From Cylindrotheca closterium (lineage: Eukaryota; Bacillariophyta; Bacillariophyceae; Bacillariales; Bacillariaceae), in contig CAKOGP040002092.1 of the NCBI GenBank assembly GCA_933822405.4, forward strand, positions 161,369-225,368: 64,000 nt of DNA, in the 5' to 3' direction. Positions 11,791-22,700 of this stretch are shown piece after piece. Positions within the stretch are counted from its first letter, which is position 1. Each line of letters opens with the position of its first letter. The notes beneath the pieces are model-generated. The model saw only the letters and a list, made by a program, of their open reading frames with translations, was not told the origin of the DNA and made no database searches. A program made the translations under genes and the position numbers.

Positions 11791-12412
11791 ATAAGCCTGG
11801 TTTTACGATTGCATGGAGTAAAAGAGATCTCATACCCTAGTACTGCGGGACTAAATATCCAAAACGGGGGCATGTTGTACCAGGTACTATACTGTAGGCA
11901 TCCTCTTCCATGCCAGCAGAAGCCTCTCGCTCTAGTGAAGAACGCGGCCAAAATCACAACGAACTGACAATGATGGAGATGAAGAACACACAACACAAGA
12001 GTCAAATACAGTATATTCCGGACATTCGGAGCACCAAAACAGCTCTTGATTCATTGCAGCTACAGTACCAGGTACTGTACTGGTAGTTACATATATGGTA
12101 CAATGGTTGTGAAATCCTTTTGAAGGAGAAAGCGGGAGCTAAAGGATACTCCGAAGGGATATCGAAGCACCAAAATACGTGGAACCGTTTGCAAAGAATA
12201 TCCGGTTTTCGATGTTGTGGGTCGTTTTTCGGAACCACGAAGGTCACTTTTCGCGGACTTTCGTTGCAGGTTCAACAATCCACTATGGATTGGTGGCAGA
12301 TTGTCCTTTCTTTTGAGACAAAAGAAATGGCGTCGAATCAACACGGGAATGCGTTTTAGACTCACAAAGTTAGGCAAATCAATCCATTCCATAATTTACT
12401 GCAATCATTAGA
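11791..12412. other. Intergenic, no gene seen
   Basis: No supported gene. It replaces the expected 3' half of the pseudogene, so a breakpoint of the duplication or a later deletion lies near 11790. Confidence 0.45.
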
Positions 12413-12979
12413 ATGAAGCAGCAAACAAGCGTCAGCACCCATCCCTCCCTGTTGAGTAGTACATCATTGTGCCCTACACGTGTTAGCAAAGACGTACCTA
12501 TGAGAATGCCAAGAAGAAGAGCATCATCCAATTCTCTCACATCGCCGGACAAGTCTCATCACCAATTGCTATCATCGTCTTTCAAGCGTTCGACCTGTCC
12601 AGTGCTTTATTCGCCAAAATCCTCGATGCATTGGCTGGACAACTGCGAGACAGATACTCCACTTGGCAACGACAGAGTTCACCTCACTTGTGGCGAGCTG
12701 AGTTCGTTGTCCGCCGCACTTCTTGTCGCTGTTGAGACAGTGGATGATGAAACGGAAAGGGGCGTTCGTTTTGTCCCCTCATCACAAAATGCGATTGTCA
12801 CCAGCATTGGACTTCGGGAATACACTTCCGAAGAAATCGAGGCCTGTTGGTACTCTCGTGACGATATCAAATCGATGCGTTACAGTACTACAAACAAGAA
12901 AAGTCACCCGAAAAGGGATTCTTGCTATCTACTCTTGAATAGAAACGACAAAAGATGGAGTGCGGAGCCTTCGCATTGA
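12413..12979 (+). CDS. Small-protein family member 3
   Basis: 188 residues, function unknown. Family blocks: KDVPMRMPRRRASSNSL (about 25-41), ERGVRFVP (about 114-121), LREYTSEEIEACWYSRDD (about 131-148) and a C-terminal NDKRWSA that is followed by four extra residues. The middle is serine-rich with scattered charges. The PMRMPRRRAS block is shared exactly with member 4 at 14699, so members 3 and 4 form one subgroup and member 2 with its pseudogene another. No membrane segments are visible. The first ATG after an in-frame stop was taken as the start. Confidence 0.75.
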   Translation: MKQQTSVSTHPSLLSSTSLCPTRVSKDVPMRMPRRRASSNSLTSPDKSHHQLLSSSFKRSTCPVLYSPKSSMHWLDNCETDTPLGNDRVHLTCGELSSLSAALLVAVETVDDETERGVRFVPSSQNAIVTSIGLREYTSEEIEACWYSRDDIKSMRYSTTNKKSHPKRDSCYLLLNRNDKRWSAEPSH

Positions 12980-13559
12980 TTTGTGCGATTTTGAATTGTG
13001 CGATTTTGAAACAAGCATCAAGCAAATACAGTTGATCAATTTTATAATAGAAGACAGTTTTTAAAAATTCCAGAATTCCAGTTGTTTCACACTGCTACAC
13101 TATCTCGCTTCTCATCTGAATTTAGTTGCCTGTGAGGAGACCCCAGAATGATTTCCCGAGTGCCGAGAAGCAGTCCAATTTGCAGCCAAGAGCCGGGATG
13201 ATCCCAACAATTGACGTAGTTGCTGCCTCTAGAGGGCTGAAGTTGCTCTTGGCAGTTATGCATTCTCGTTCCAATTCTGGCACGTTCAACGACGATCCAC
13301 CGTCATTCATCACGGTCTCAAATTTTGTTTGCTCAAGAAAATGTCATTTTTTCCAGTTCACAGACCAGAAAAGAAATTGATAAAGCATATCGGACACCAA
13401 TAACGATGCTAACTTCAGAGTCAGAATGCACCATGCTAAGAAGGAGACCTTTGAAAACATCACTCGAATGTCTCATCAAGAAGATTGCAGGAAGAAAAGA
13501 TCCCACGAAAAGCGTTATACTACTCACTTTCGATCGTACCGTAGTACCTAAGCCTTAAA
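12980..13559. other. Intergenic, no gene seen
   Basis: Two overlapping short open frames (13126-13380 and 13325-13558) are present. Neither has the family blocks, a domain or a paralogue here, so I do not call them genes. Confidence 0.4.
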
Positions 13560-14480
13560 TGACAGATAGCAGGTCGTGACTGCGCAGAACGAAAGATTGC
13601 TTCCTGTGTGCTGGGAAATCTATCCTTGCTTGGGGGCCAATGTAGCAAAATGGTTTGAACATGGGCGCGAAAGACTACCCGAATGTATTTAAAAATTGAT
13701 AAAAATGTCTCTTAGTATTACCGTAGGTCCTATTAGATTTTGTGTGGGAACAAACCAGCAGTCGGCCGGTGACCCACGTGAAAAAAGGGCTCTACCTAGC
13801 AGAACTCGCGATGCATTACTGGTATGATGTGATGCGTTTATTGTCCACGAGGGAGGAATCGGCATCGTCGGTATCCACCGCAGCTAGCTACTGCGACAGC
13901 AGAGGAGGACGAGGAAACCAACTGGTCTTGCCACACACCTTCTTTCGACGGCAACTGTGCTACTTCACTTGCCACACGCAGTGGAAGGACACGGCTGTTG
14001 ACGCAATGAAAGATTGCTTCGCTCTAGTGTAAAAGAACTATGCAGCACTGCGAAGAAATGAAGAATTGCTTCCAGTGTGCTTGTGGGCCAATCTACCGAG
14101 CAGAATAGTTTGAACATGGGCGCGAAATTATACAGGAATAGATTCTAAAAATGAAATTCCCTTGTTACTACGTTGTTTGGTTGGAACGAACTTGATGGGT
14201 AGGCTCAGTGCGTGACAACAGTCCTAGCAAAGCAGGCGAATCGAACTTCAATGATGTTCAGCGTTATCCAGTTCGAAGTACAGAAGAAAAGGCCGTGTAC
14301 AATGTTTGGTGGGAACAAAATTGGTAGGCCCAAGGCCCACGTGAAAACAGATCGAGCAACAGGCGAATCGAACTTCAATGGTGTTGAGCGCTATCTTGGT
14401 CCGAATACGGAAGAAAATGCGGTACCGGTAATGTTTGGTGGGAACAAACTTAGTCGGCCAAGGTCCACGTGAAAATAGAT
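13560..14480 (+). repeat. Duplicated repeat array with a family relic
   Basis: Two related segments, about 13570-13790 and 14040-14215, share GAATTGCTTCC/GATTGCTTCC, a TTTGAACATGGGCGCGAAA block and a TG-GGAACAAAC/GGAACGAAC block in the same order. Two tandem units with a 127-bp period follow from 14233 and 14360 (CAGGCGAATCGAACTTCAAT...TTTGGTGGGAACAAA...CCACGTGAAAA). Between the long copies, about 13855-13935, lies a degenerate piece of the small-protein family. Its DNA matches the part of member 4 that codes for SSVSTAA...ED.D. without an open reading frame across it. Confidence 0.65.
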
Positions 14481-14698
14481 AAAGCAGAAGACACGTACCA
14501 GTACAACCACTCCATGCTGTACCGTATCTACGAATCTACCAAAATGAGCGCGTTCGAGCAAGAGTTTGTTCGAGGAGCAGGAAAAAAAGACCGATAGAAT
14601 TGTTTTGGCATAAAACCCCGCTTTTTAAAATTGTCCACTGGAACATTCTCATAAAGTGATCTTCGCACTTTCCAAGAACTTGGCAGATAAATTTAAGA

Positions 14699-15226
14699 AT
14701 GCACCATACCCCTTCTACAAACAATGTGTTGTACTCAGCACCAAGCATTCGAGACCTACCGATGAGGATGCCCAGAAGAAGGGCATCACGGTCTTCATTG
14801 TCATCGCTCGCCAACTGCTCGTCCTCGTCTCAGCGTCAGTCCGAGCATGCAGCCTGCGCGGCACAAAGTTCACCAGAGTCGTCGTCGAAATGTTTGGACA
14901 GCTGTTTGAAGGAGCTTCTATTCAGCGATTTCCGACTCCAAAACAAGAAGGAGGTATCGATATCCTCGGTGTCCACCGCAGCTACCGTTGCAACAGAGGA
15001 CGATGAGGATAACCAACGGGTGGTTCGCTTCGCCCCCGTAACATTGACAGCTTCGATCATGTGCCTTCAAAACTACACACCCACAGAAGTCGAGGCCTGT
15101 TGGTACACTCGCTCTGAGCTTGATCATTTGCGGCACAAGACAAGCAGAAAACTCCGTCGAAGGTCGTTTTGTCCGCAGCACCCTGCTCCCTTGAATAAAG
15201 AAGAAGACAGAAGATGGAGCGCGTAG
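14699..15226 (+). CDS. Small-protein family member 4
   Basis: 175 residues, function unknown. Family blocks: RDLPMRMPRRRASRSSLSSL (about 18-37), NQRVVRFAP (about 105-113), LQNYTPTEVEACWYTRSEL (about 121-139), a basic stretch (SRKLRRRSF) and a C-terminal EDRRWSA. It is the only copy with VVRF instead of GVRF. The N-terminal third is serine-rich with several cysteines. The degenerate relic near 13860 is most like this member. It is the last member before the gene order changes. Confidence 0.75.
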   Translation: MHHTPSTNNVLYSAPSIRDLPMRMPRRRASRSSLSSLANCSSSSQRQSEHAACAAQSSPESSSKCLDSCLKELLFSDFRLQNKKEVSISSVSTAATVATEDDEDNQRVVRFAPVTLTASIMCLQNYTPTEVEACWYTRSELDHLRHKTSRKLRRRSFCPQHPAPLNKEEDRRWSA

Positions 15227-16129
15227 CTAGTAAAATTAGTGCGACAACTTTGAAACACTAAAAACAACATCGTTTCTTTACGTACACTCTAACCATTTTT
15301 GAATATATCGTTCAGCATGATGCTTCAGCATCGCTTAAACTCCTGGATTGCCCATGTGAGGAGTGTAGTGCTAAACTGTTACTGCCATATTGAATATGCT
15401 TGATCTGGCGTCAGCCGTTACTAGTCCGCCCACGAAAAGGGGCTAGTTAAATTTGCGTAGCTTTTACTTAGCGTTCTTGCGTCGAAGCTCTTTAGCGAGA
15501 GCAAGTGAAGTGGTGGGGGCAAAAGGTAAGCCCAGACATATTGCTAGGGGGCATGAAAGAGGGTCTACCTTGGAGGCATGTGACGGCAACAAGTTTAAGC
15601 CTGTGTCTGGGGTTTGGGGTACCCCAAGAAAGCACTGCCAGCATGGTACCTGCCAGTCACCGCTGACGCCAGCATCTATGAAAGTACTTTATACGTCCTA
15701 TCAAAGATACGTCAAAGATACATTGAAAATTGGAACATTTGATTTTCATTTATGAGGGGATGCGGTAGACAAACATTATGCTACCGTACAGTATACCGGT
15801 ACAGGTATATACTCAGGTCCTAGCTAGTGTATCGACCACTCCGAGTAGCTGTCTGGAACAGATACATGGAGAACGGAGAAAACAATCGTCAGTTGAACGG
15901 ACGATGAGATGACCGCATAAATACTTGTATTGAAAACATCATTGCACACACGTGCACATATAGCCATAATATTTTATACAGTATGCTCATACTTCAAAAC
16001 TCAGGCTTCATCGATCCGTGTTGTCGCATCATTCCTATGCCCAGACCGGTGTAGAAGTTCCTATTCTATCCCCTTGTTTCCCTCTATCGATTCCATGTAC
16101 GCGTACTTGTTGAGAAGAATAAGAGAACG
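15227..16129. other. Intergenic with a possible TIR element
   Basis: No supported gene. It contains the inverted-repeat-bounded segment listed separately. An open frame at 15453-15755 lies inside that segment and has no recognisable domain. Confidence 0.5.
15402..15676. mobile_element. Possible short TIR element (MITE-like)
   Basis: The ends are imperfect inverted repeats of about 22 bases: GATCTGGCGTCAGCCGTTACT on the left (15402-15422), and on the right (15652-15676) a segment whose reverse complement reads GATGCTGGCGTCAGCGGTGAC. The interior is about 230 bp, more GC-rich than its surroundings, with a small GGGGTACCCC palindrome. No clear target-site duplication is visible, and no second copy exists in this window, so this is tentative. 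Confidence 0.35.
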
Positions 16130-17710
16130 ATGAGATGCTTATTACGAGGACGACCCAGAGAACCACATCTGAACTCGCCTTCGGCAACCGGAATATTAAC
16201 ACATGAATATGATTTCCATCTTGCACGAGCCATGCTACAGACCCCCGCTCAAGTCAGGGCGCAATGTCCTTTCGGTCTGGCAGTTGTAGCGTATGGTGTG
16301 CAAACACTACAAACGAACATGGTTCAACATCGCTCTTTGGCATCCTTAATCAGAATCTGTCTCCCAAGAAGTTTGATGGAGATCCAGGAACGGGCATTTG
16401 AAGGGTGCGTCTCCCTAAAGACTGTGGAACTTGGGTTGAGCAATGACGAAAAAGTTCATTTCGATAGCAGTAGTCTCAAAGTTATTGGACGCGGTTCTTT
16501 CATTGGATGCATCTCCTTGATCAGTGTCGAGTTTCCATCGAGCGTGCAAAAGATTGAAGAACAAGCGTTCGAGTCTTGCACATCCTTGCAAGAAGCAACA
16601 CTGCCCAAAGCGTTGCTGCGGATTGGCAGCCGAGCCTTTTTCAAGTGTATCAATCTGCGACTACTAGAACTAAACGATGGACTCCGCTACATCGGCAAAG
16701 GTGCCTTTTGTTCCTGTCGAGCCATCGAATGCGTCCGCCTTCCTCCGACCATCAAGAATATCGACGAGTTTGCGTTTGGTGATTGCAAGAAGCTGTTATC
16801 AGTGGAGTTTCCAGAGACGGCCCAGTGCTGTTTGCTACGCAGTAATGTTTTCGCCGGCTGTGAGAAGCTTTTGAACTGTTACTTGCCGTTGAAGCAGCCC
16901 CAGAGAATAGCCTTTGCAGAGAATGACCTCATGTTCCGCTTTGGCGGTCCGGACTATAATAATTTGCAACGGCGATTCGACCATCTTCCAATTCATAAGC
17001 TATGTTACATTCAGTGGACTCATTCAACGCACATTATTCGGCAGCAACTGGAAGTTCTCATGGAAGACAATGATGTTTATGAAAGCGGCTACCGGGCCGA
17101 CTGTTTCTTCTTGAACCCCTTTCACATCTTGTCATTGTCCCACAAGCTAAATACAGAAATCTTTCACTTTTTATTCAAAAGGTATCCAGGAGTAGATCTG
17201 AACGAACATAATATTCTTGGCATGTCTCCAATGGGTATACTACTCGAACGAGTGCGAATGGGAAGCTTGAACGTTGAGGCTCTTCAACTGATTGTCGGAA
17301 TGGTTCTACATGACCGCCTACACGCGTTGCGACCCGATGAAGCTTGGGTGTCAGAATTCCAGACTACAGTAAAGTCCATTGGTGGCTGCGATCCCAAGAA
17401 AGATGTAAGCAGATTACTTCAAAAGCTGGAATTTCGTGAAAATAAGGAATCCTTGACGATATTGGAGCTTGCCATGTGGAAAGCAAAGCTGATAAAAGTG
17501 ACTAATACCAATAGTCTAAATAAAAATACTGGCAACAACAAGCGCAAACGGAAATTTTGCGACGCCTTTCCAGACGACGCAGAGCACTGCGCTGTTCGCT
17601 CCTCCTGTCGGAGTCAGTCCGGCTCGGAGTTTGTGGTTCCACTCGTCTTGGGTTATCTGAGAAAGCCGATGGAAGATTCCGAAAGGGGCATCGTTGGCAA
17701 TCATCAATAA
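16130..17710 (+). CDS. BspA-type leucine-rich repeat protein with C-terminal conserved module
   Basis: 526 residues. Residues about 65-260 hold BspA-type (LRR_5) repeats of about 23 residues with the pattern I.ERAF.GC.SL..VEL: RAFEGCVSLKTVEL, SFIGCISLISVEF, AFESCTSLQEATL, AFFKCINLRLLEL and AFGDCKKLLSVEF. After them comes an ankyrin-like region (a ...HIL.LS... and GMSPMGILLE segment, about 330-375), then a helical part with LELAMWKAKL and a short C-terminal CRSQSGSEFVVPLVLGYL block. The broken gene at 33178-35161 has the same order of parts, so this is one family. Such repeats usually bind proteins; the role here is unknown. The start is uncertain: ATG 16130 or a later one near 16232 (MLQTPAQ). 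Confidence 0.8.
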   Translation: MRCLLRGRPREPHLNSPSATGILTHEYDFHLARAMLQTPAQVRAQCPFGLAVVAYGVQTLQTNMVQHRSLASLIRICLPRSLMEIQERAFEGCVSLKTVELGLSNDEKVHFDSSSLKVIGRGSFIGCISLISVEFPSSVQKIEEQAFESCTSLQEATLPKALLRIGSRAFFKCINLRLLELNDGLRYIGKGAFCSCRAIECVRLPPTIKNIDEFAFGDCKKLLSVEFPETAQCCLLRSNVFAGCEKLLNCYLPLKQPQRIAFAENDLMFRFGGPDYNNLQRRFDHLPIHKLCYIQWTHSTHIIRQQLEVLMEDNDVYESGYRADCFFLNPFHILSLSHKLNTEIFHFLFKRYPGVDLNEHNILGMSPMGILLERVRMGSLNVEALQLIVGMVLHDRLHALRPDEAWVSEFQTTVKSIGGCDPKKDVSRLLQKLEFRENKESLTILELAMWKAKLIKVTNTNSLNKNTGNNKRKRKFCDAFPDDAEHCAVRSSCRSQSGSEFVVPLVLGYLRKPMEDSERGIVGNHQ

Positions 17711-17963
17711 TGATCGTACTTTGGAATAAGCAAACCATAATTGGAAGATCTCATCGACATTCATTTTGCGCATACTATCCATCTGTGTCATCCAGACCAT
17801 ACCTTGACGTACGGGATAGCAATGTGTTGCCATGCCATATTGCTTGCCACGATTTGTGCCCAATAATCACAGCCTGATACATTTGGAACAAACCACTTCA
17901 CGGAACCATTGCGGCAAAGCATCTCCTCTCAAAATGATAATAATAATAATAACCATGAAATTG

Positions 17964-19334
17964 CTATCTTGCCGCGAACGCTGGTCCCTTTAAGAAAAAG
18001 TATAGTACATCTTCCTTGGTAGCACATTTTTGTAGTACATGTGGCCACAAAGATAAGGGTACATTTCGATCCAAGAGGTACCTTCCATGGAGGTTCAAAT
18101 CACACAAGTGTTTGAGAGACTTGCCCGCCTTTCCAAGATCGTGGGCAATGAGCTGAATTTCCGGATGACAGTGCAATACCTCTTGGATCGTTTTGGCTAG
18201 ATAATTGATAATGTGGGCACTGAGAAACAAAGTGACTGGTTTGTCAAGTCTCTTCATGCTTTTGAGTTTCTCCAAATCTTGCTGTTCAATGCACTGTTCG
18301 TAAAAGTAGAGTCGTTCCAATGTGGGACAATCCGGAAGCAGTTGGAATATCGTCGACATGTTTGTGTCGCCACGAAGAGCGCTATAAGTCTCAATCACCT
18401 TGAGGGATCTACTTTGTTGCAAACCGTCACTTACTTCCTCCAATGCAAGCCTTCCATTTTCATGGAAATTGCTCAACGAAAGGTGCTCCAAGGATTTTGA
18501 AAACGAAAGTAATGTATTGAGACCCTTGACAAAAGACTCACGGCAGGCATTGCTGGCCGTCATTTCCAAAAATTGTAGCGAAGGATGCGTTGCCAAGGTA
18601 GAAAATAATGTATTCAGAGAGTCGTTGTCAACAGCTGACGATAGGTCAATGGACAGAGAGTCCAAGGTAGTGTTGGCCGCGAGTCCCCGACCGAGTGATT
18701 CAAGACGAAGGTTCATGACTCCACATATTCGAAGCGTCCGTAGCGTCTTGGTAGTCGTCAGCAGTCGTTCCAGACTGAATGCATCCGCCTCGGAAAAGGC
18801 GTCTCCTTGCATATGAATCTCCAACAGTTCCAAACGTTGGTTCTGTTCAATTCCGGTGAAAATGCCGTCAATATTTTGTGCAAACGAAACAATGGATATT
18901 TCCATTTCCCGAAACAAACTCAAGCGACTGGAAGTTTCGACCAGCCTACCAATCGATCTCGTGGCATGGTCTTGAACGGAATGCAAGTCCAAGGTTTTCC
19001 ATAGAATCTGATTCTCGGCAAAATGATGGAATACCCTTTGGATGCTTTCCACCATTGCATTATTAATATATTGGTGGTCATCAGTATCATTAACAGTATC
19101 ATCATTACCCCATGCTCCAACATCAATACTGAAACAACGTGGATTGGAAATTGGAGAATGGCACAATTCCTCCAGAATGTCAAGCTCGGCAGCATGATTG
19201 TTACGATTATTATTACTGGTTCTTATTTCGTTCTCATTCTCCTCATCAGACTCATCATCGTCACTGAATTCTTCCAAATGAAAGTCAACAAATCCTTCTT
19301 TGGAATGAACCAAGTATCGTTCTAATACAGACAT
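17964..19334 (-). CDS. RNI-type leucine-rich repeat protein
   Basis: 456 residues, convergent with the LRR gene before it (about 250 bp between stops). The N-terminus is acidic (SDDDESDEENENE, about 23-35). Residues about 110-370 form ribonuclease-inhibitor-like repeats with L..L.I....L...SL..L.... spacing, for example TLRTLRICGVMNLRLESLGRGL and SLEHLSLSNF. The C-terminal part (about 370-456) is a helical region with a KCATKEDVLYFFLKGPA end. No signal peptide or membrane segment. LRR proteins of this kind are scaffolds; the partner is unknown. It diverges from the A-T-R enzyme gene. Confidence 0.8.
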   Translation of the reverse strand: MSVLERYLVHSKEGFVDFHLEEFSDDDESDEENENEIRTSNNNRNNHAAELDILEELCHSPISNPRCFSIDVGAWGNDDTVNDTDDHQYINNAMVESIQRVFHHFAENQILWKTLDLHSVQDHATRSIGRLVETSSRLSLFREMEISIVSFAQNIDGIFTGIEQNQRLELLEIHMQGDAFSEADAFSLERLLTTTKTLRTLRICGVMNLRLESLGRGLAANTTLDSLSIDLSSAVDNDSLNTLFSTLATHPSLQFLEMTASNACRESFVKGLNTLLSFSKSLEHLSLSNFHENGRLALEEVSDGLQQSRSLKVIETYSALRGDTNMSTIFQLLPDCPTLERLYFYEQCIEQQDLEKLKSMKRLDKPVTLFLSAHIINYLAKTIQEVLHCHPEIQLIAHDLGKAGKSLKHLCDLNLHGRYLLDRNVPLSLWPHVLQKCATKEDVLYFFLKGPAFAAR

Positions 19335-19769
19335 GTGAGCCGTATTGTTGTTGTGGGTTGCGGTGTTGTGCGCTGTGATATACTACAGCAGTAGGTCTAA
19401 GGATCGCACGATTCTGTTTCTTATTTTCTGTGATGATCTTTGAACTATTTCAGAACCTTTCTGTGATGATCTTTGAACTATTTCAGAACCTTTCTGCAAC
19501 AAGTCGAAAATTTCAGTCATATTAGTCGGGAGCAATGCCGCGTCAATAATAAAAATAAAAATAAAATCAATCAAAAATCAAATCGCAATAATATACATAC
19601 TGTATGATGAAACCCGCCACTTTCATTTCAACACCATATGACTCGAGATGAGACGTATCCCACAATGAATTGATGGACACACTTCAACGAAATTGTAGAC
19701 TTGAAGATTATTTTCCTCTCTCTTGCCCTTTTTGAGTGATCATCACATCTTTTAAAATCCTATTCAGAT
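19335..19769. promoter_or_regulatory. Divergent intergenic region with 33-bp tandem duplication
   Basis: Between the RNI-LRR gene (-) and the A-T-R gene (+). It contains two perfect tandem copies of a 33-bp unit (TCTGTGATGATCTTTGAACT...) at about 19429-19495. Its position in a shared promoter makes it a possible control element, but it could be a neutral duplication. Confidence 0.45.
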
Positions 19770-22700
19770 ATGTTGCGTGATTCTGGGCGAATACAACGAA
19801 ATGACCAAACGAAAGGTCGTCATCATCTTCCGGATCTGGTTCGTGAAGGACAGGCAGAAGCCAAACGATTGGAACAAGAGGCCATCCCAAAACTGCACGA
19901 GGGTCTTAAACCATTGGGCAAAGAGGTCCTGAAAATTGGTTTGCAAGTGAAGGAAGCACTCAGCGAAGTGCGTGAACTGAAAGCAAACTACTGGGAGAAG
20001 TACGAAGAAGAATGCCAGCTTGCTGCCATCTTTTTTGAGGAAGCCATGAATCGGTTGGAACGGCATTTGAAAAGTGGCCAGCCGTATCCAAAAGGTACCA
20101 TTACGACTGAATTTACAAGATACCAACAAGTCGCTCGACAACATGACGAGATTGAAGCCAAGGTTGATGCTTCGGATATCGCCCAAACATTGGACACACT
20201 CATGGAATCCAAATACAGTGCTGCGGTCCTGGCATTGGACGAAAAGGCACATGAACTTGACACGCAACGAGCTCCATGGGAATTACGATACTTTGCAACC
20301 TCGGAAATGGACGAGTCCACGGGCAAGATGACCCTTTCCGTCTCGATTGGTGGAGACGATAATCGAAAGCATTCCAATGATAACTCCTATTCATCCACCT
20401 TGGACGATCAATGCCGCCTTTGTCATCAAACCATTCCGGCCAATCAGAACCGAGTGCGGTCCTTTGAAAGTTCTCTTAGAACAGCTGTCATGTGCTCGGA
20501 ATGTTACAAAATGACCTGCCGCGCCGAATCCATTGTAGACGATGCCTTTCCCTTATTCTTGACTACGACAGATGGACACAACGACACAAACTTTTTGGAT
20601 GTGGCCAAGCAAGAACTTTTACACATTTGGCCATATTGCGACCATATGCTCGTCACGGAGCATGATTCTCCCTTTGGATTGCGACGACAAGCCATGGGTT
20701 TGGCGGAACACAAAACACCAAAGGAAAAGAAGAAATCAAACCCAACTACACTCCGAACGCTCTTGCCTCGCTTTTTAGACAGGGCCTATCGCAACCGACC
20801 CTTGTTTGGTGTTCCACAAGAAGATTCAGCAGCATCCAACAATGACCACAGCAGCCATGGGAATGTGAATAGCCAACAATTCCATCTCACCAAGATTCCA
20901 TATCAATGGTTCACGTACCAACAGGTTTGGCAAGTTGTCTGTACGCTGGCCAATGGAATGATACCAGTACTACTGCCTATTCAGAAGCTATTATCACTGC
21001 CACAAGAAGGAGACAGCAGTGGCCAGTCGGCATTGTCAAACTCATTGTTGTTGCGACCAGAGGTTGGAATACTGTCGTCAGCCAGTCCCATCTTTTTTGC
21101 AATGCAAATGGCCTGCATTTCCCTTGGTCGAATATCGGTTGCCATGGACACTAGCTGGAAGGCGAATGATGTCTGGAGGGCATTGGACAATGCAAAGGTT
21201 TCCACCTTGTTGCTAGATCCCCAAGGATTTCAAATGCTCATGACGGATGATGCAACTGCTCACAGGCTGCCAGCTTGCATCCAAAAAGTCATTGTAATTG
21301 CAAGTGATCCATTCCAACCAAACAAGGACATTGGAAATATTGGTCAAGCCTTTCAATGCTACAAAGGAGAAAAGGCTTCCTTGGAGATGCTTATGGCCGA
21401 TGCATCCGAATGGTGGAAGGAAGAATCGACCAAGTTTGCCATACAGACAGTCGAGTCCTTTTCCAGTAAAAACAAAGCACTTCCTACAGATGAATACCTA
21501 TTTGGACTATTCTCCAGTGGCACCAGTGGATCCGGTGATCACAAAGGAGTATTGGTTTGGGAAAGTGCGTTTCGTGAATCCAACGCAACGGCAAACTTTG
21601 ACCACCCAGTTGTTGGGTGTCTGAAGAGTAGTCCGTCTTGGGCGAGTGGCAACGACATTGTCTGGCAGACCATGTTGGCCGGAGGTCGAATTGGCTTTGC
21701 AGCAGCAGCAGCAGCAGCAGCGAGATCAAAGGCGTTGTCATTGTCGATCTGGAATCATTTATATTCCATCAAGCCGACTTGGCGCCTATCATTCGTCCCA
21801 GCAATGGTGACAGATCTGATGGAAGAATACTCGCAGGCGTTTGAATTCTTTCGGCAGTACAATGCGCACCCAAGTGATGACGATAACACAATCGAAAAAC
21901 GCCAACATTGGGCTCGAGCAAAGGCGGCAGAATATTTGTACTCTTGTTTGGGGGGATCCATCGAGGTGATTTCGGTTGGTGGTGCCATGGTCAATCAATC
22001 ACATATCGAATTTCTCTCGCGAGTTCTTCCCTGTGAAATCTATCAAGGCTACGGCTCCACAGAAGGTGGTGGAATTGCAATTGCAAATCATAATGACGAC
22101 CGACTGATACCACATCATCGAATGAAATTCCGCGTCGAAAGTCGGCCTGTACTTGGGTACACAATGGACGACAAACCATTTCCTCGTGGGGAACTATTGA
22201 TTCTTGGCAAAGAGACTGCTCGTATGGGTGATTGGTTTGGGGAAGATGAAACCGTGCAGGACCAGAGAAAGAAATATTCCGATGATGGGTACTATTGTAC
22301 TGGTGACATCGTAGAGTACCACCCAGACGCCAACTCTTTTCGCATTATCGATCGAGTATCTTCACTTGTGAAGTTGCCAGATGGTATCTTTTTCTCGCCA
22401 CACCGAGTGGAGACTTCCATTGGCGACTTGACACCGTACGGTATTTCTGGATTCATTGTCACCTCAACGTTGCAAGGTACCGTCGCTCTTGTCCTCGAGT
22501 CATTTCAGCAAGCAGCCGATGACGGCAATGTTTTACTGGAAGTGCAGCGTCGGTGCCGAGAGTCAAACATTGACGAACGATGCATTCCTCGCCAGTTGAT
22601 AGCTGACGAAGGCGGCGATCAGTATCCCGATGATTCATCAAACGAGCGTCTTTGGAAAACGACTGGCTGCTATACTGTTAGTGGAAAGTTGATTAGGCAG

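Noticed and set aside
15453..15755. 100-residue frame inside the TIR-bounded segment
   Set aside because: No resemblance to a transposase or other protein.
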